DNA of 64,000 nucleotides, from NCBI GenBank assembly GCA_963854835.1, contig OY978530.1, positions 25,872,637 through 25,936,636 of the forward strand. Direction: 5' to 3'. The notes beneath the pieces were generated by a model. It was not told the origin of the DNA. It saw nothing but the letters and a program-made list of their open reading frames with translations, and searched no databases. Shown here one piece after another: positions 40,517 through 53,892 of the stretch; the first letter of the stretch is position 1, and each line of letters starts with the position of its first letter. The translations under genes and the position numbers were made by a program. Source of the stretch: Megamerina dolium. Its lineage: Eukaryota > Arthropoda > Insecta > Diptera > Megamerinidae.

Positions 40517-40998
40517 ATGGGAGTTTATGAAAAGGATCAAGCGCAGATTCGGGCGCTAACCCATGAGGTATCGTTGGAGATCCGAGATCTAGATGAAATT
40601 ACCACCAAGGAGGATATAGTCGAGGCGATACGATCGCAAATAAAGGAGTTAAGTTTCTTCGACGAAAGAGCGATCAAAAACATCAGGGAGGCATATGCAG
40701 GTACGCAGACTGCGGTGGTAAGCCTTCCGGCGTTGAACGCAAGACAACTTCTTGATGCTCGGAAGATCAAAATTGGAAGTGTTTCAGGTGCCTAGAATAT
40801 GGGCATGTGGCGAGGGCGTGCAGCAGCACAGAAGATAGGAGCCAAAGTTGCATCAAATGTGGGGAAAAGGGTCACTTCGCAAAGACATGCGATAAAAAGC
40901 CATTCTGTGGAGCATGCAAAATCAACGGGAAGGATGCGGGTCACCAAATCGGCAGTAGGAAGTGTCCCCTATATCAAGCAGCGTGCAAAAGGATATAA
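40517..40998 (+). pseudogene. ORF1 remnant of element C
   Basis: Only the C-terminal half is present. Compared with B it lacks 21 nt after the first few codons (in frame, with a GG/GATCAAG junction). It also lacks 40 nt just before the first zinc knuckle, which shifts the frame, so the knuckles CFRCLEYGHVARAC and CIKCGEKGHFAKTC are read in a different phase from the N-terminal part. The TAATGA stop-start overlap with ORF2 is preserved at 40996-41001. Confidence 0.88.
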
Positions 40999-43900
40999 TG
41001 AGAGTTTTACAGATCAACTTAAACCATTGTGAAGCTTCATAGGAGTTGCTCAGGCAGACAGTATACGAGCAGAAGATAGAAGTGGCTATAGTTTGCGAGC
41101 AGTACAAAAACTTAAGCGCAGGAACCTGGATCTCTGATCAGGTAAACAAAGCTGCCATTTGGGCCTGTGGAAACAACTCCATCCAAGACAAGCCGCTCCT
41201 TGGGAAATCCTACTACACGCGGGCGAAGATCTGTGGAATCAATTTTTACAGCTGCTATGTCCCGCCGAGTGTGACGTAAGTCGACTATGAAAGGATTCTA
41301 GACGAACTAGTGCGAGACGCCAGAACTACTACGCGAAACGTAATAGCAGGTGACTTCAATGCATGGGCCGAGGAATGGGGCAGCAGTTATACAAATAGGC
41401 GGGGTGATACCCTGCTCAAGGCGTTCTCCTTGCTAGACGCTGTATTGCTCAATACTGGCGGTAGGAATACCTTCGAGAAGAATGGTCGCGGATCAATTAT
41501 TGACATTACGTTCGGCAATCATAAGCAGATTCGAGGGGGCCTACAAAAAACACAAACTAGAGGGTGGAAAGTGGAAACGCTCGATGAAGAAATTTTCAAA
41601 CTCATTCTAGAAGTGAACCCGGACAGTTCAAACGACGTGGACCGACAGGCTGACATGATGTCAAAGTACGTAAGTAAAGCTTGCGACGCCGCCATGTGCA
41701 GAAAAAGACAGAATATGTTTAGAAAGCCCACGTACTGGTGGAATCAGGAGATTAATACATTAAGAAGTGAATGTCATAGAGCAAGACTTCTCTCCCAAAG
41801 AAGCCAAGGTACGCCGGAGCATATAATACTACGTGAATGCTTCAAAAAGAAACGCAAAGAGTTTAAAAGGGCGATCAAAAGCAGCAAGTCCTCATGCTTC
41901 AAAGAACTCTGTGAAAGGGTGGACGAGAACCCGTGGGGCGACGCGTATAAGATAGTGATGTCCAAGGTCAGAGGTGGTAGAGGTAAAGCACCAACCTGCT
42001 CTATCCTCTTAGCAAAGGTAGTAAAAACGCTTTTTCCGGTGCAAGACTTGCAACCGTATATGGTGATACCCCCAATAGAAGAAGCAGTGACAATCGACGA
42101 GTCGGAGATTATCTTAGCGGCGGAGAGATTCGGTAACGCAAAGGCGCCTGGACTTGATGGCATCCCGAATAAGGCGCTAAAGATCGCCATTAATCATAAC
42201 ACGAAGCCTTTTGCCGAGCTTTTTACGAGATGTTTGAACGAGGGTGTTTTCCCGAAAGTATGGAAAAAACAGCGCCTGGTCCTCCTTCAGAAGCCGAATA
42301 AACCGGCGGGTGAGCCAAACGCGTATCGTCCACTTTGCATGATTGATACGATGGCCAAAATATTGGAGCGGTTGATATGCACGCGTCTGGAACAACATCT
42401 AGAAAGGAAACCACCTGGTCTGTCCGAAAACCAATTTGGTTTCAGGAGACATCGGTCGACCATAGACGCAAATAGAAAATTGACGGACATTGCTGGCAAG
42501 GCCATAGAAGGCAAAAGATGGATGCATGGCGATAATAAATATTGTGCGGTAGTGACACTAGATGTACAAAATGCCTTCAACTCGGCAAACTGGCATCTTA
42601 TTATGAGGGCATTGGAGGCAAAGGAAACGCCAGCGTACCTAATGCGAATAATAAATAGTTATCTGTCTGACAGACTACTGTTGTATGACACGGACGAAGG
42701 GCCCAAAAGCTACGTGGTGACGGGTGGAGTGCCGCAGGGATCTGTACTTGGCCCGCTACTATGGAACGTGCTGTACGATGGGGTGTTAAACCTTCCATTG
42801 CCAAAAGAAGCCCAGATAATTGGCTACGTGGACGACATTGCCGTGACGATCATTGCGAAGGAGCTCTACCAAGTTCAGAGAATCTGCAGAGAGACAGCTT
42901 CGAAAATGAAGGATTGGCTCACGACGACAAAGCTCCAGCTTGCGGTACAGAAAACAGAGGCTGTACTTATCACGAGCAGGAAAAAACTAGAAAAAATTAC
43001 CCTAAACATTGACGGCTACAACATTACAACGCAACCTTCGTTGAGGTATCTAGGTGTACTGATTGATGCGAGGCTCAACTTCAAGGCGCATATTGAAAAA
43101 GCCTGCGGTAAGGCGGCAACAATGACAGCGGCTCTGACGAGAATCATGGCCAACATTGGTGTCCCCAGCCAGAGTAGGAGAGCGCTCCTGGCTAAAGTTA
43201 GTCAATCAATACTGATGTATGCGGCGCCTATATGGGGGCAGCTCTGCGGCAAAAAACATACTCGAAGAAGGCGAAGATAGTTTTCAGGTTAAGCGCTATT
43301 AGAGTTGCATGTGCATTTAGGACAGTGTCACAAGAAGGTGCTGGTATTATATCTGGCATTATGCCGCCGGACATAATGGCCTCGGAGTTGGGCAGAGTAT
43401 ATAACAGAACCAAAAGCCTGAATAGGCGGTTAACGGCAACCGAACGGAAAGAGGAGAGACAGACGAGCCTAGACGAATGGCAAAGTCAATGGGACGACGC
43501 AGGGAAAGGGAGGTGTACCCACAGGCTCATCAGGAACGTGCAAGCTTGGGTCGAAAGAGGACACGGAGAGACAGACTACTACCTTACGCAGTTTTTGACG
43601 GGCCATGGTTGTTTCAGAGAGTACCTCCACAGATTCGGTCATGATGACGCGACAGAATGTTCATTCTGCAACACTGTTGGCGAAAACGCTCAGCATATCT
43701 TTTTCTTCTGCCTAAGATTTGAGACGCAGAGAATGACCATAGAGAAGATAATAAATGAAAGGATGACACCTGATAACATTGTGAGCCATATGCTGCGATC
43801 GAGTTTGGTGTGGTTTAAGATGAAAGAATGGGCTGCAATAGCTCTCAAGGAACTCAGGAAGAAGGAGTGGCAGCGGAGAAATATAACTGCAGCTGTGTGA
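40998..43900 (+). pseudogene. ORF2 of element C, three disabling lesions
   Basis: The start ATG at 40998 matches B. Lesion 1: a CAA codon of B is TAA here at about 41277. Lesion 2: an 87-nt in-frame deletion near 41513 removes 29 residues, including the SDH catalytic motif of the endonuclease, and joins at a TTCG microhomology. Lesion 3: one G is missing from a G run near 43235, shifting the frame before the C-terminal domain, which continues from 43232 in another frame to a stop at 43900. RT motifs (LDVQNAFNSANW, GVPQGSVLGPLLWN, YVDD) are intact in sequence. The CCHC motif is present after the frameshift. Confidence 0.92.
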
Positions 43901-43944
43901 ACGCCATGTACGGGATGTTTGAAGAGGCATATTAGCCCAGCTTA

Positions 43945-43982
43945 GTCCTGCGAAGTATTGCTTAACGGTGGTCCCGCAGGAC
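43945..43982 (+). promoter_or_regulatory. 3'-UTR hairpin of element C
   Basis: GTCCTGCG (43945-43952) and CGCAGGAC (43975-43982), identical in stem to element B. The motif TTTAGTACGTAGG follows, as in A and B. Confidence 0.6.
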
Positions 43983-44184
43983 ACAAACATGCTATAGAGG
44001 TCGGAGTTAAGGGTTTAGTACGTAGGCGTACTGGTTCGCAAGTCCAGCATAGTAAGATAACACTGACTGGGCGTGGTCCCGAATGAGGTGTACCTTTAGC
44101 GGACAGTATGAATCGTACATGCCGTCTATAGTGGACGGTATCTAAGAAAGATTCCCCCTTCGAATACAAAAAAAAAAAAAAAAA

Positions 44185-44203
44185 ACACATACACACACAC
44201 ACA
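44185..44203 (+). repeat. (AC)n tract after element C
   Basis: ACACATACACAC-type repeat directly following the poly(A). It is the third occurrence of the same junction type. Confidence 0.93.
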
Positions 44204-46517
44204 TAAGAAATAAGTTTTGTCTTGACCTTCGGTGGTTTTGCAAAATGCATATGCACTTACCACAAGGAGAAGAAACTTCTTGAATACAAGCTTAGTACAA
44301 GCTTACTACTTAATCTATTAAATCTCATTTTTGAAATTAATTGTAGTAGTACATTGGAAGAGAGAAAATACAGTTTTGGTGTGGTTAGTTCGCCCCCTTG
44401 AGGCACATTGTAATATCGCTAACCGAACAATCCTACTACGTAGTTAATCGTTGAACTAACTGTTATGTTGGTGTTATATATGCTGTCAAAATATTTAGTG
44501 GGGCAACTATTTCGTCTGTCACTTCCATTGCAGTTAGTAGAATTTTTTGACGCAATGGGGCAGAAGTTCTTAATGGGATCAATAGGAAGTCAGATATAAT
44601 GATAATGAAAAAAGTGCATTCTTCCTGTACATGACACTCTAGTTGTTTTATTATAGAGTAGGCGTCTCACGTCCTCTCTCCATTTTTGTTTGTATCCCAT
44701 TAATTTTTATATCCTGCATAAGTCCAAGGGTATGTTAATTTTGGTGAGATGTTTTTATACACTTGGAGGAAGCCCCGGAGGTATAGAAAAGTGTACATAT
44801 ATATTTCTAAACATCGCCGGGTAAATGCTCGATTAAAAGTTGTCCGTACCATCATGCGTTTGTCGGTTATCTAGTTGGTGTGCGCGATAACTTGAGCAAA
44901 TGTTGAGATATTTCGACAAAATCTGGCATGAGCATGTGTAGTCTAAGAATGTGGACGCCGTTATTGCATTCATGATCTGTCAGCTGCCACGCACACACTG
45001 ACCAATCAGCGTGACCATTCTCGAAATTAAAAAAAAAAATTAACTCGTTACAACTCATTTCCGTCGAGAGGAGTATTAGCATTGAAATTATACAGCGGTT
45101 TAATGCGCAGGAAATGGGCGCATTACGACCACTGTTTATTATAACTTCCACAAAAAGTCGTTGAAATAAACAAATTAAAACCCCATAGCTTAGAAAATAT
45201 TCCCCCGTTGACAACTGTATACGAGACATAGATTAGCATTGTAAATAGGAACAAATAAATGGGTGAGCCGCACGTACTATTTGATGTAGCTTCCAAATTC
45301 ATGAACCATTTCTATCTTTGAATCGCCATAATATACGTGGATATCCGTGTTCGGAAAAATAATTTTGCAAGTAATGGTTGAGCTCCCAAATTCCTACTAT
45401 TTAATGTAGTATTCCTACTTTTTATATACATATCGGTACGAGTGCACGGCAAAAAATGGTCGGCACACGCCGAAGGTAGAGTAATTTTTTTCGTCTCTAT
45501 TCACTAAAATTAAAAAGCGTATAATTTTCTTACAATGAACAAGAGCAGTGACAACAACGACCCGTTCTTTTACGACAATTTACCCAAATTGTTGTTGCTT
45601 TTAATTGATATGCATTTAATATTTTCGTAATTGCAAAGGGCCCACACAGCAACAAAAAGAGTCGACCCTTTTATATTTTTCACTTACGTGCTTATCATAT
45701 AATCAGAGAGACGTAAATAACAACCCTGCGTTAATATTAAATTTCTCAATAAAAAAAACAATAACAAAATGAAATAGTATAAATAGACTAATGGTGGTGA
45801 TAATTGTGATGTTAGGGTTATAATCTATTATGATCCTGCTTCTTCTTTTAAATTGTAATAATTATACTTGCTATGATGATTATAGTTCTAATACTTTCGT
45901 TGCTTTTTCCCACTGTATATCCGTTATAATGCGGACAAGTACACCATTGCACTCATCAGACTGATAAGCAAGTTATGGGCAGGTAAACAGGCATTCGACG
46001 AACATGATTTGCACGATTCAAGATCAATTGAGTATGAAATGTAAGCCAAATTACAAACTTTAACTTTACTTTCAAAAGTGGTAAAATCAAGTAATCTACG
46101 TTTGTCATTAACCTTTTCCTATTTTTCGTACAATATATTGTAGAAATTAAATGGTCATTTAAATACTTTTAATTCTAAAGCTACGTATATTTTTTGTATG
46201 TAATATTAAAAATTGAGTAAAAAAGGAATTGAAATTATAACTGAAATTGAATTGAAACTATAAAAGCTTGTACTTAAAACATCGCTTTTGAACACTGTGC
46301 AGAAAAATACGCTCGTAATTGATTAAAAATACGATCTCTCGCACTTCAGCTCATTTTCGATTTTTTATGTTTATGTATAAAGAAATAGAAAAATGTTTAC
46401 GTATGCACACATTAAAAGAACAAACTTAAATTGAGGTTAAGTATTTCTCATTTTAAAATATTAATTGAACGTTTGTTATGAAATAATTTAAGTGAACTTC
46501 AAGTGTATATATATATA
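44204..46517. other. No gene recognised
   Basis: A long AT-rich stretch. One 120-codon minus-strand frame (44867-45229) has no recognisable domain or compositional sign of coding. No transposon motif, TIR or LTR was found. This is the longest stretch of the window without an identified mobile element. Confidence 0.5.
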
Positions 46518-48660
<2,143 letters not shown>

Positions 48661-48862
48661 AATTCTTCATCTACAAATTTTGGTGAGGCTCTTGGTCATC
48701 CAAATCCGAATTGCCACTTTTAAATCGCACAAACCACTTCTGACACGTTCGCTCAGCTTCCACTAAAATACCATGACTTTCGGTAGCCTTTTCTTTCATA
48801 TTGCAGTAAAGCAAAACTCCTCGCAAAAACGCTTTATTAGGTACAAAAGTTGACATTTTCAA
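48661..48862 (-). pseudogene. mariner N-terminal (HTH_48-like) transposase fragment
   Basis: The frame from 48862 reads MKMSTFVPNKAFLRGVLLYC, then AERTCQKWFVRFKSGNSDLD, the RTCQ.WF.RFKSG.FDL.D signature of the mariner N-terminal DNA-binding domain. It continues to KFVDEEL, where it meets sequence of a DUF4817-type transposase. It is a fragment from a different transposon family than its left neighbour. Confidence 0.7.
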
Positions 48863-49203
48863 GACACAGAGAAACTATGTTGTTTACACTTCAGCGAAAT
48901 GATAGATAAAGAAAAAGAAAACCTAGTGATTAAACTGTAAAATTATGATACTGTAACGAGTATCGAAGGTTGGTTACTCATCACTAATTGTGAATGACAC
49001 GAATATTGTCAGCATCAAAACGAATGTCAACAAAAAGAAATAGACGATAACCAGAACAAGCCAACGAGAAAGAAGGAGAAGAATCTCGCCTACAATAAAG
49101 GAAGATTTTGGGTGTTGCCACAGACTATATATAGGGCCAATTGTTGACAAATGAAATCATACAGATACAGTATCAAATGCAAAACATGCAAGTATCAGAT
49201 GTA
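48863..49203. other. No gene recognised
   Basis: Short spacer before the mariner element. No motif or repeat was recognised. Confidence 0.45.
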
Positions 49204-50460
49204 CTAAAAGGTAATTCATTATTTTTCCAATAGATGGCTTTAGCAATCTGTATCTCGCGTTGTATAAGTGCGATCGAGTTACGCTAGATAGGGTTAGAAA
49301 GATACGATTGCGTGCTAAATAAACTTTTCAGGCGGTTTAGTGATTACTTGACTCAGTATTGTTTGAGCATGCGTCAAAGATGGACACCAATGAAGAGAAA
49401 ATACGCCATATTTTACCATTTTTCTCCGATAAAGGCGAAAACGCAAGCCAAGCGGCTGAAAATGTGAACAGTGTTTATGGTCCTAATATTGTAGCAACCA
49501 ATCACGTGCAATTATTGTTTCGTCGATTCTTTTTGATGTCAAAGATGTACCACCACCATCTGGAAGGCCAATTGTCGAAAATATCGATAAAATAATGGAA
49601 ATTGTCGAGTCTGACCGTCATGTAAGCATTCTTTTACATTCTATTGCCCCGGAACTAAAAATTGCACAAAAAACAGTTTGGAACCATATAAATAAGGTTG
49701 GATACAAAAAGAAGCTCGATGTATGGGTGCCACACGAGTTAGCGCAAAAAACCTCATGGACCAAATTTCCATCTGCGAATCGCTGCTGAATCGCAACAAA
49801 ATCGATCCATTTCTGAAGCGGATGGTTACTGGTGAGGAAAAGTGGGTCACTTAAGATGTCAAGCGAAAACGGTCGTGGTAGAATCGCGGTGAGCCGGCGC
49901 ACACGGTGGTCAAGCCAGAATTGACGGTCAGGAAGGTTTTTCTATGTGTTTGGTGTGATTGGCAGGAAATAATCTACTATGAGCTGCTCCCCTACGGCCA
50001 AACTCTTAATTCGGACCTGTACTGTCAACAATTGGACCATCTGAAGGAAGCAATCGCCCAGAAGCGGCCAGCTTTGCCCATAAGGGAGGAATTGTGTTCC
50101 ATCAGGACAACGCCAGGTCACACACATCGATAGTGACTCGCCAGAAGCTCCGGGAGCATGGTTGAGAGGTTTTAGGTATCCACCTTATAGTCCGAAATTG
50201 GCACCAAGTGATTACTACCTGTTCCTGTCTATGGCGAATGAATTTGCTGGTGAAAAATTCGCCTCAAGAGAAGCTTGTGCAAATCGAATGTCACAATTTT
50301 TACCCATAGGGACGAGGGTTTCTATGAGAGTGGCATTATGAAATTACTATCAAAATTGCAACAATTAATCGAACAAAACGGTGCATATTTGACCTAAATC
50401 GGATCATTCTAACTATGCTAAATAAAACCTTCAATTTAATGCAAATGGATTACTTTTTAC
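49204..50460 (+). mobile_element. mariner transposon (third lineage), full length but decayed
   Basis: It is 1257 bp, a typical mariner length. TA dinucleotides lie at 49202-49203 and 50461-50462. The terminal inverted repeats are CTAAAAGGTAATTCAT on the left and, read inward from the right, GTAAAAAGTAATCCAT. The transposase on the + strand is nearly full length but has several frameshifts and stops. Confidence 0.82.
49380..50397 (+). pseudogene. mariner transposase pseudogene
   Basis: ATG at 49380 (MDTNEEKIRHILPFF). Blocks in order are SQAAENVNSVYGPN (helix-turn-helix), LKIAQKTVWNHINKVGYKKK, LDVWVPHELAQK, MVTGEEKWVT near 49820 where mariner has GDE (so the first catalytic aspartate reads as glutamate), YYELLPYGQTLNSDLYCQQL, FHQDNARSHTS (second aspartate), and a Y.PKLAPSDYYLF-like block near 50185 in which the expected SPD is altered. 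It ends near QLIEQNGAYLT with a stop at 50395. The total span corresponds to about 340 codons. Frameshifts near 49530, 49790, 49910 and 50100 and an in-frame stop inactivate it. Confidence 0.85.
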
Positions 50461-50524
50461 TAGACCTTATACATTAAAGAGTTATTGTAAATAGAGTTGG
50501 TGAAATAAATTATTGCTGTATATA

Positions 50525-51407
50525 AAGGGTTTTCCATTAGGGACATAACAATTTTATCTATTAATAAAACACAGAAATATTTGAGATATTGAGTTCAAAT
50601 TTATTGTGGATATATTGCAAGTGTTACATTTTATGAATGAAATTCGATTTCGGTCACATGACCACCACGAGCCCGTTTACAGCGGTTCTTTGGAACCAAT
50701 TTTCCACTACTCTAGCACACATTTCTACCGGAACGTTGGCAATTTCGCGTTGGAAGTTGTCTTTGAACTCGTCTAAAGTTGCTGGCTTGTTGATAAATCC
50801 CCATAAAAAGAAATCCAATGGTGTTAGATCGCATGAACGAGGCGGCCATTCGACCGGACCATTTCTCGAGTAACACGTTCACCGAATTTGCCTTGCAATA
50901 AATCGATTGTGACGTGTGCTGTGTGGCTAGTGGCACCGTCTTGTTGAAACCACATATCGCTCATATCAAGTTCATCCAATTCTGGCCACAAATAATCTTC
51001 CAACATAGCACGATAGCGCTCTCCATTGACGGAAAAAATACGGCCCAATCACACCTCCGGCATGAAAACCGCACCAAACAGTAACTTTTTGCGGGTGCAT
51101 CGTGTCTCAAAAAGCACTTGTGGGTTTGTTGCTGACCAATAACCCATATTTTGCTTATTGACAAAGCTTTTGAGCCAGAAATGAGCTTCATCGCTGAAGA
51201 TGATTTTTCGCTCTTAAAGTTGTGACCACCGACTAAGAATTTCGGTAGTAATTTTTAATAATTTCTAAACGTTGTTGGTTGGTGAACTTTACCATGATGA
51301 AAATGTTGACTTTAACTAACGTTTTGACATTGACAGTTGATTAAAAAAGTTTAAGGGTGCCTTCATATAAAGATACGAAATTGTTATGTCCCTAATGGAA
51401 AACCCTT
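50525..51407 (-). mobile_element. Internally deleted DUF4817-type transposon with perfect 30-bp TIRs
   Basis: The ends read AAGGGTTTTCCATTAGGGAC inward from both sides and match perfectly for at least 30 bp. TA flanks both ends (50523-50524, 51408-51409). The flanking sequence is duplicated nearby without the element (51485-51595) and shows CTGTATATAGTTGTAC at the corresponding site, which gives a natural empty-site comparison. Minus-strand transposase pieces include a DEAHFWLKSFVNKQN-like segment near 51175, FSVNGERYRAMLEDYLWPEL, MWFQQDGATSHTAHVTIDLL, and a WPPRSCDLTPLDFFLWG-like end in shifted frames. The N-terminal DNA-binding region is absent. Confidence 0.88.
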
Positions 51408-51484
51408 TAGTTGTACAAAATAAGTGGTTCAATTATTCTTGACAGAATCCAGAATACAGTATCAGAAGCAAAAGTTGCAAGCAC

Positions 51485-51595
51485 ATTAAAGAGTTATTGT
51501 AAATAATGATTGTAAATAGAGTTAATTTAATAAATTGTTCCTGTATATAGTTGTACAAATTAAGTGTTGCAATTATTATTAACAGAATCCAGTGA
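51485..51595 (+). repeat. Direct repeat, right copy (left copy split at 50471-50524 and 51408-51467)
   Basis: The sequence ATTAAAGAGTTATTGTAAAT ... CTGTATATAGTTGTAC ... ACAGAATCCAG occurs twice in the same orientation. The left copy is interrupted by the 883-bp DUF4817-type element. The repeat lies just upstream of a Gag remnant and may be part of that element's LTR (inference). Confidence 0.8.
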
Positions 51596-51678
51596 TCGAA
51601 CAAGGTTGATTCAAATAGAATTAAACGTTCACAAAATAAAAACGTAACAATTAGTGTTCGAAGTTGGATTCTGTTAAG

Positions 51679-52345
51679 ATGGTGAAAATTTACCAACTAA
51701 AAGTGGGCCAGCTATAAAAGTTGTTGGTAGACATGAATCTATCGTCATCAGGTGCAAAAGCGGAACTGCAGCTTCGAAGAATCAATGAAATCATTGCCAC
51801 AAGACCGCAACTTTAATTGTCGCATTAAAAGGCAATGCTTCCAAAGTGTTACAAATGGTTCCAGAAAAAGATCGTGGTAGCTATCAATCACTCTGAAATA
51901 CGAAAAAGAATATTGAGTTATGAAGGCTCTCATTATCTGTTGTGAGTGCAACAGAGTAATGAGAGCCTTCAGAATTTCGCTTCAGACATTGAGCGCTTAT
52001 GTCATCTTGCGTTCTCTGGTATTTCGGAAGAATTCATCGAGAAAATAAAAGTAGGTATACGCGACGGTGAGACTAAGCGTGCCCTAGTCATGTCACTAAG
52101 GAGTACATATGCCGAAACAATCAGTAGTGCTTTGACGTATGAAGCCGCCAGTTTAATGTGTCGACCAGTGCCACGAGTACGCCAACTAGAGGCGGAAATA
52201 TCAGAGCTGGTTGAAGCAGTGTCAGGCAGTTAAGACAATAGTGCTGCCTGAAGGAAGAATAACAGGTCGACGGGAAAATAAATTTACTGGTAAATGCTTC
52301 ATTTGCGACAAACCAGGACATATGGCGTGTGACTGCCGTCTATGA
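51679..52345 (+). pseudogene. LTR-retrotransposon Gag remnant (Ty3/gypsy-like)
   Basis: ATG at 51679 opens a SAP-like segment (KLLVDMNLSSSGAKAELQL, one stop before it). Further frames give ESLQNFASDIERLCHLAF and RDGETKRALVMSLRSTYAET, typical of gypsy-type Gag (retrotrans_gag-like). A CCHC knuckle CFICDKPGHMACDC appears in another frame near 52295. Upstream sequence resembles a leader/LTR region. Protease and Pol do not follow; after 52345 nothing is readable. Only Gag of a truncated or deleted copy is left. Confidence 0.75.
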
Positions 52346-53225
52346 CGAAAGCCATCAAAATCGTATTCTCCATGTAGAAAAAAGAAGGAGAATAAGGTGG
52401 ACAGCGACCTTTCTCGGATTTTTATGGAAAAAAAAGTCAAATAATGGCAACTTTGAACTCCTGCTCCAAGTGGAAAGATTATTGCAAGGATATCCAATTG
52501 AATATACCCTCTAACACTCTGTTCATTCATTTTTTCCAATTCAATTCGTAGGAAGATGCGCTGTTCTCGTAGGGAATCATTGTTTAACATATATATGGTT
52601 TAATGAAAAATGGGTGTTTAAAAACGAATGAAATCTAGCAGGTTTTGAAAATCGCAAACTGTTCTTGTTGTTTGCAATGTAATATTACGGTTGGTCAATT
52701 GGCGGAGCTTCATTTTAGCAGAAAAGGTGAATAAAAACGATCACATTTTGGGATTAAGTCATAAATAACTATTATAACTTAGCTATAATTAATACATACA
52801 TTTGGTTTGGTAAAGAATGTAATTTTTTACTATTAATTTCATCATTATAATATTACACTTTAAATTGAAGGCTCATGGAATTCTGTTTATGTATTATGTA
52901 TTTATTGGTTAATTTAAAGTCTCTGCGGTTGTTTGTCAATAAATGGTGTTGATGCCCATATTGACAATACTAATCCGATTGTGCCAAACGGACATGTGTT
53001 GATATTTCAGGCTACAATTTTTGTGAATACAGTTCTGTAATTCGGTGCTCTTGTAAAAAGTGATATTGATTTTGAAATGAGTAAAATATCTAACGAGATA
53101 CTTTGCTTTCTTACTATAAAAAAGGTAAACCCGCTGCAAAAACACGCCGATCATGTTGTGGGGTTTTCGATGTTGTGAGTGAACAACGGACCCATGAGTG
53201 GTAATTCGATATTTGACGACTTGGA
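52346..53225. other. No gene recognised
   Basis: AT-rich sequence. Short frames without known motifs lie at 52329-52514 (+) and 52936-53277 (-). Confidence 0.45.
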
Positions 53226-53470
53226 ACAAATTGACGGAACTTGGTTGGGAAGTTTTGATGCACCGTATGACTGTCATTTTTTCAGTCTCTGCAAAACTCT
53301 CTTAATGGTAAAAAATTGTCCGACCGACGAGCCGCTGAAAATCACTTGCCCAAGTTTTTCGCCGATAGACCACAATAGTTCTCTACACCAATGGAATTAT
53401 GAAGTTTCGCAAAAAATTGACTTTCAATAAAGAAAATTGTTGTTCAATAATGTACCAAAAACTGAAGATA
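53226..53470 (+). pseudogene. mariner transposase C-terminal fragment
   Basis: The + strand encodes LGWEVLMH near 53238, then, after a short deletion that removes the SPD aspartate block, FFQSLQNSLNGKKLSDRRAAENH and LPKFFADRPQ, then a stop and a broken remainder. This is the usual C-terminal order of a mariner transposase. No TIR is recognised and the upstream part is unreadable. Confidence 0.7.
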
Positions 53471-53564
53471 CTTTTTGAATAACCAATACTATTAGGTACA
53501 TAATAATTAAACGGTTACATACTGTTTTTAGAAACTAAATAACTAAATTACCTTATGTAAGAGT

Positions 53565-53763
53565 TGTTAGAAAATGAATTATAGTTGGCAAGACAAGTGC
53601 GACAACTTTCGTTAACTATATTAACTATATGTGTACTACGGTACTATAGTAATATATATATTTCATATAATTTTACTTGATTAAACACTACTGAACTACA
53701 CTACTTTACTTGATTAAACACTACTGAACTGAATACACGTGTTTCTCGTTTGAGTTTCTGACA
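53565..53763 (+). mobile_element. Candidate 5' LTR of the copia-type element
   Basis: It starts TGTTAG and ends GACA, giving the usual TG...CA ends at 199 bp. It is followed within a few bases by TTATGGGCCCA, which resembles the leader of Drosophila copia, where an internal fragment of initiator tRNA-Met primes reverse transcription. It contains a 26-bp direct duplication (53672-53697 and 53704-53729). The 3' LTR was not found. Confidence 0.55.
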
Positions 53764-53780
53764 AATGTTATGGGCCCAAA
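53764..53780 (+). promoter_or_regulatory. Candidate copia-type primer-binding site
   Basis: AATGTTATGGGCCCAAAC directly follows the proposed LTR end. Its core TTATGGGCCCA matches what I recall of the copia leader. The identification rests on this short match and its position. Confidence 0.5.
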
Positions 53781-53892
53781 CGAAATCACGATATTAAACA
53801 GTTATCAAGAATTCCCGTTTTATTATAGAAATATATTTTTGTATAATTCATACGTCGAATAAATATCATTAGCAAAAATTAGTAACAATCGA

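Larger units (their letters stand above)
40517..44184 (+). mobile_element. R1-clade non-LTR retrotransposon C, 5' truncated and decaying
   Basis: It starts inside ORF1 at the codon corresponding to position 36677 of element B, directly after the (AC)n tract. It runs to a poly(A) (44168-44184) followed by another AC tract. By eye it is very similar to B along its whole length. Differences from B that destroy function are listed under its ORFs. A 5' truncation with an intact 3' end is the expected product of target-primed reverse transcription. Confidence 0.92.

Noticed and set aside
44867..45229. 120-codon minus-strand frame in the longest element-free stretch
   Set aside because: No recognisable motif, no start context or splice evidence that can be judged from sequence alone. 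I list the region as empty rather than as a gene.
52936..53277. 113-codon minus-strand frame
   Set aside because: The plus strand over part of it carries clear mariner C-terminal motifs; the minus-strand frame has none.
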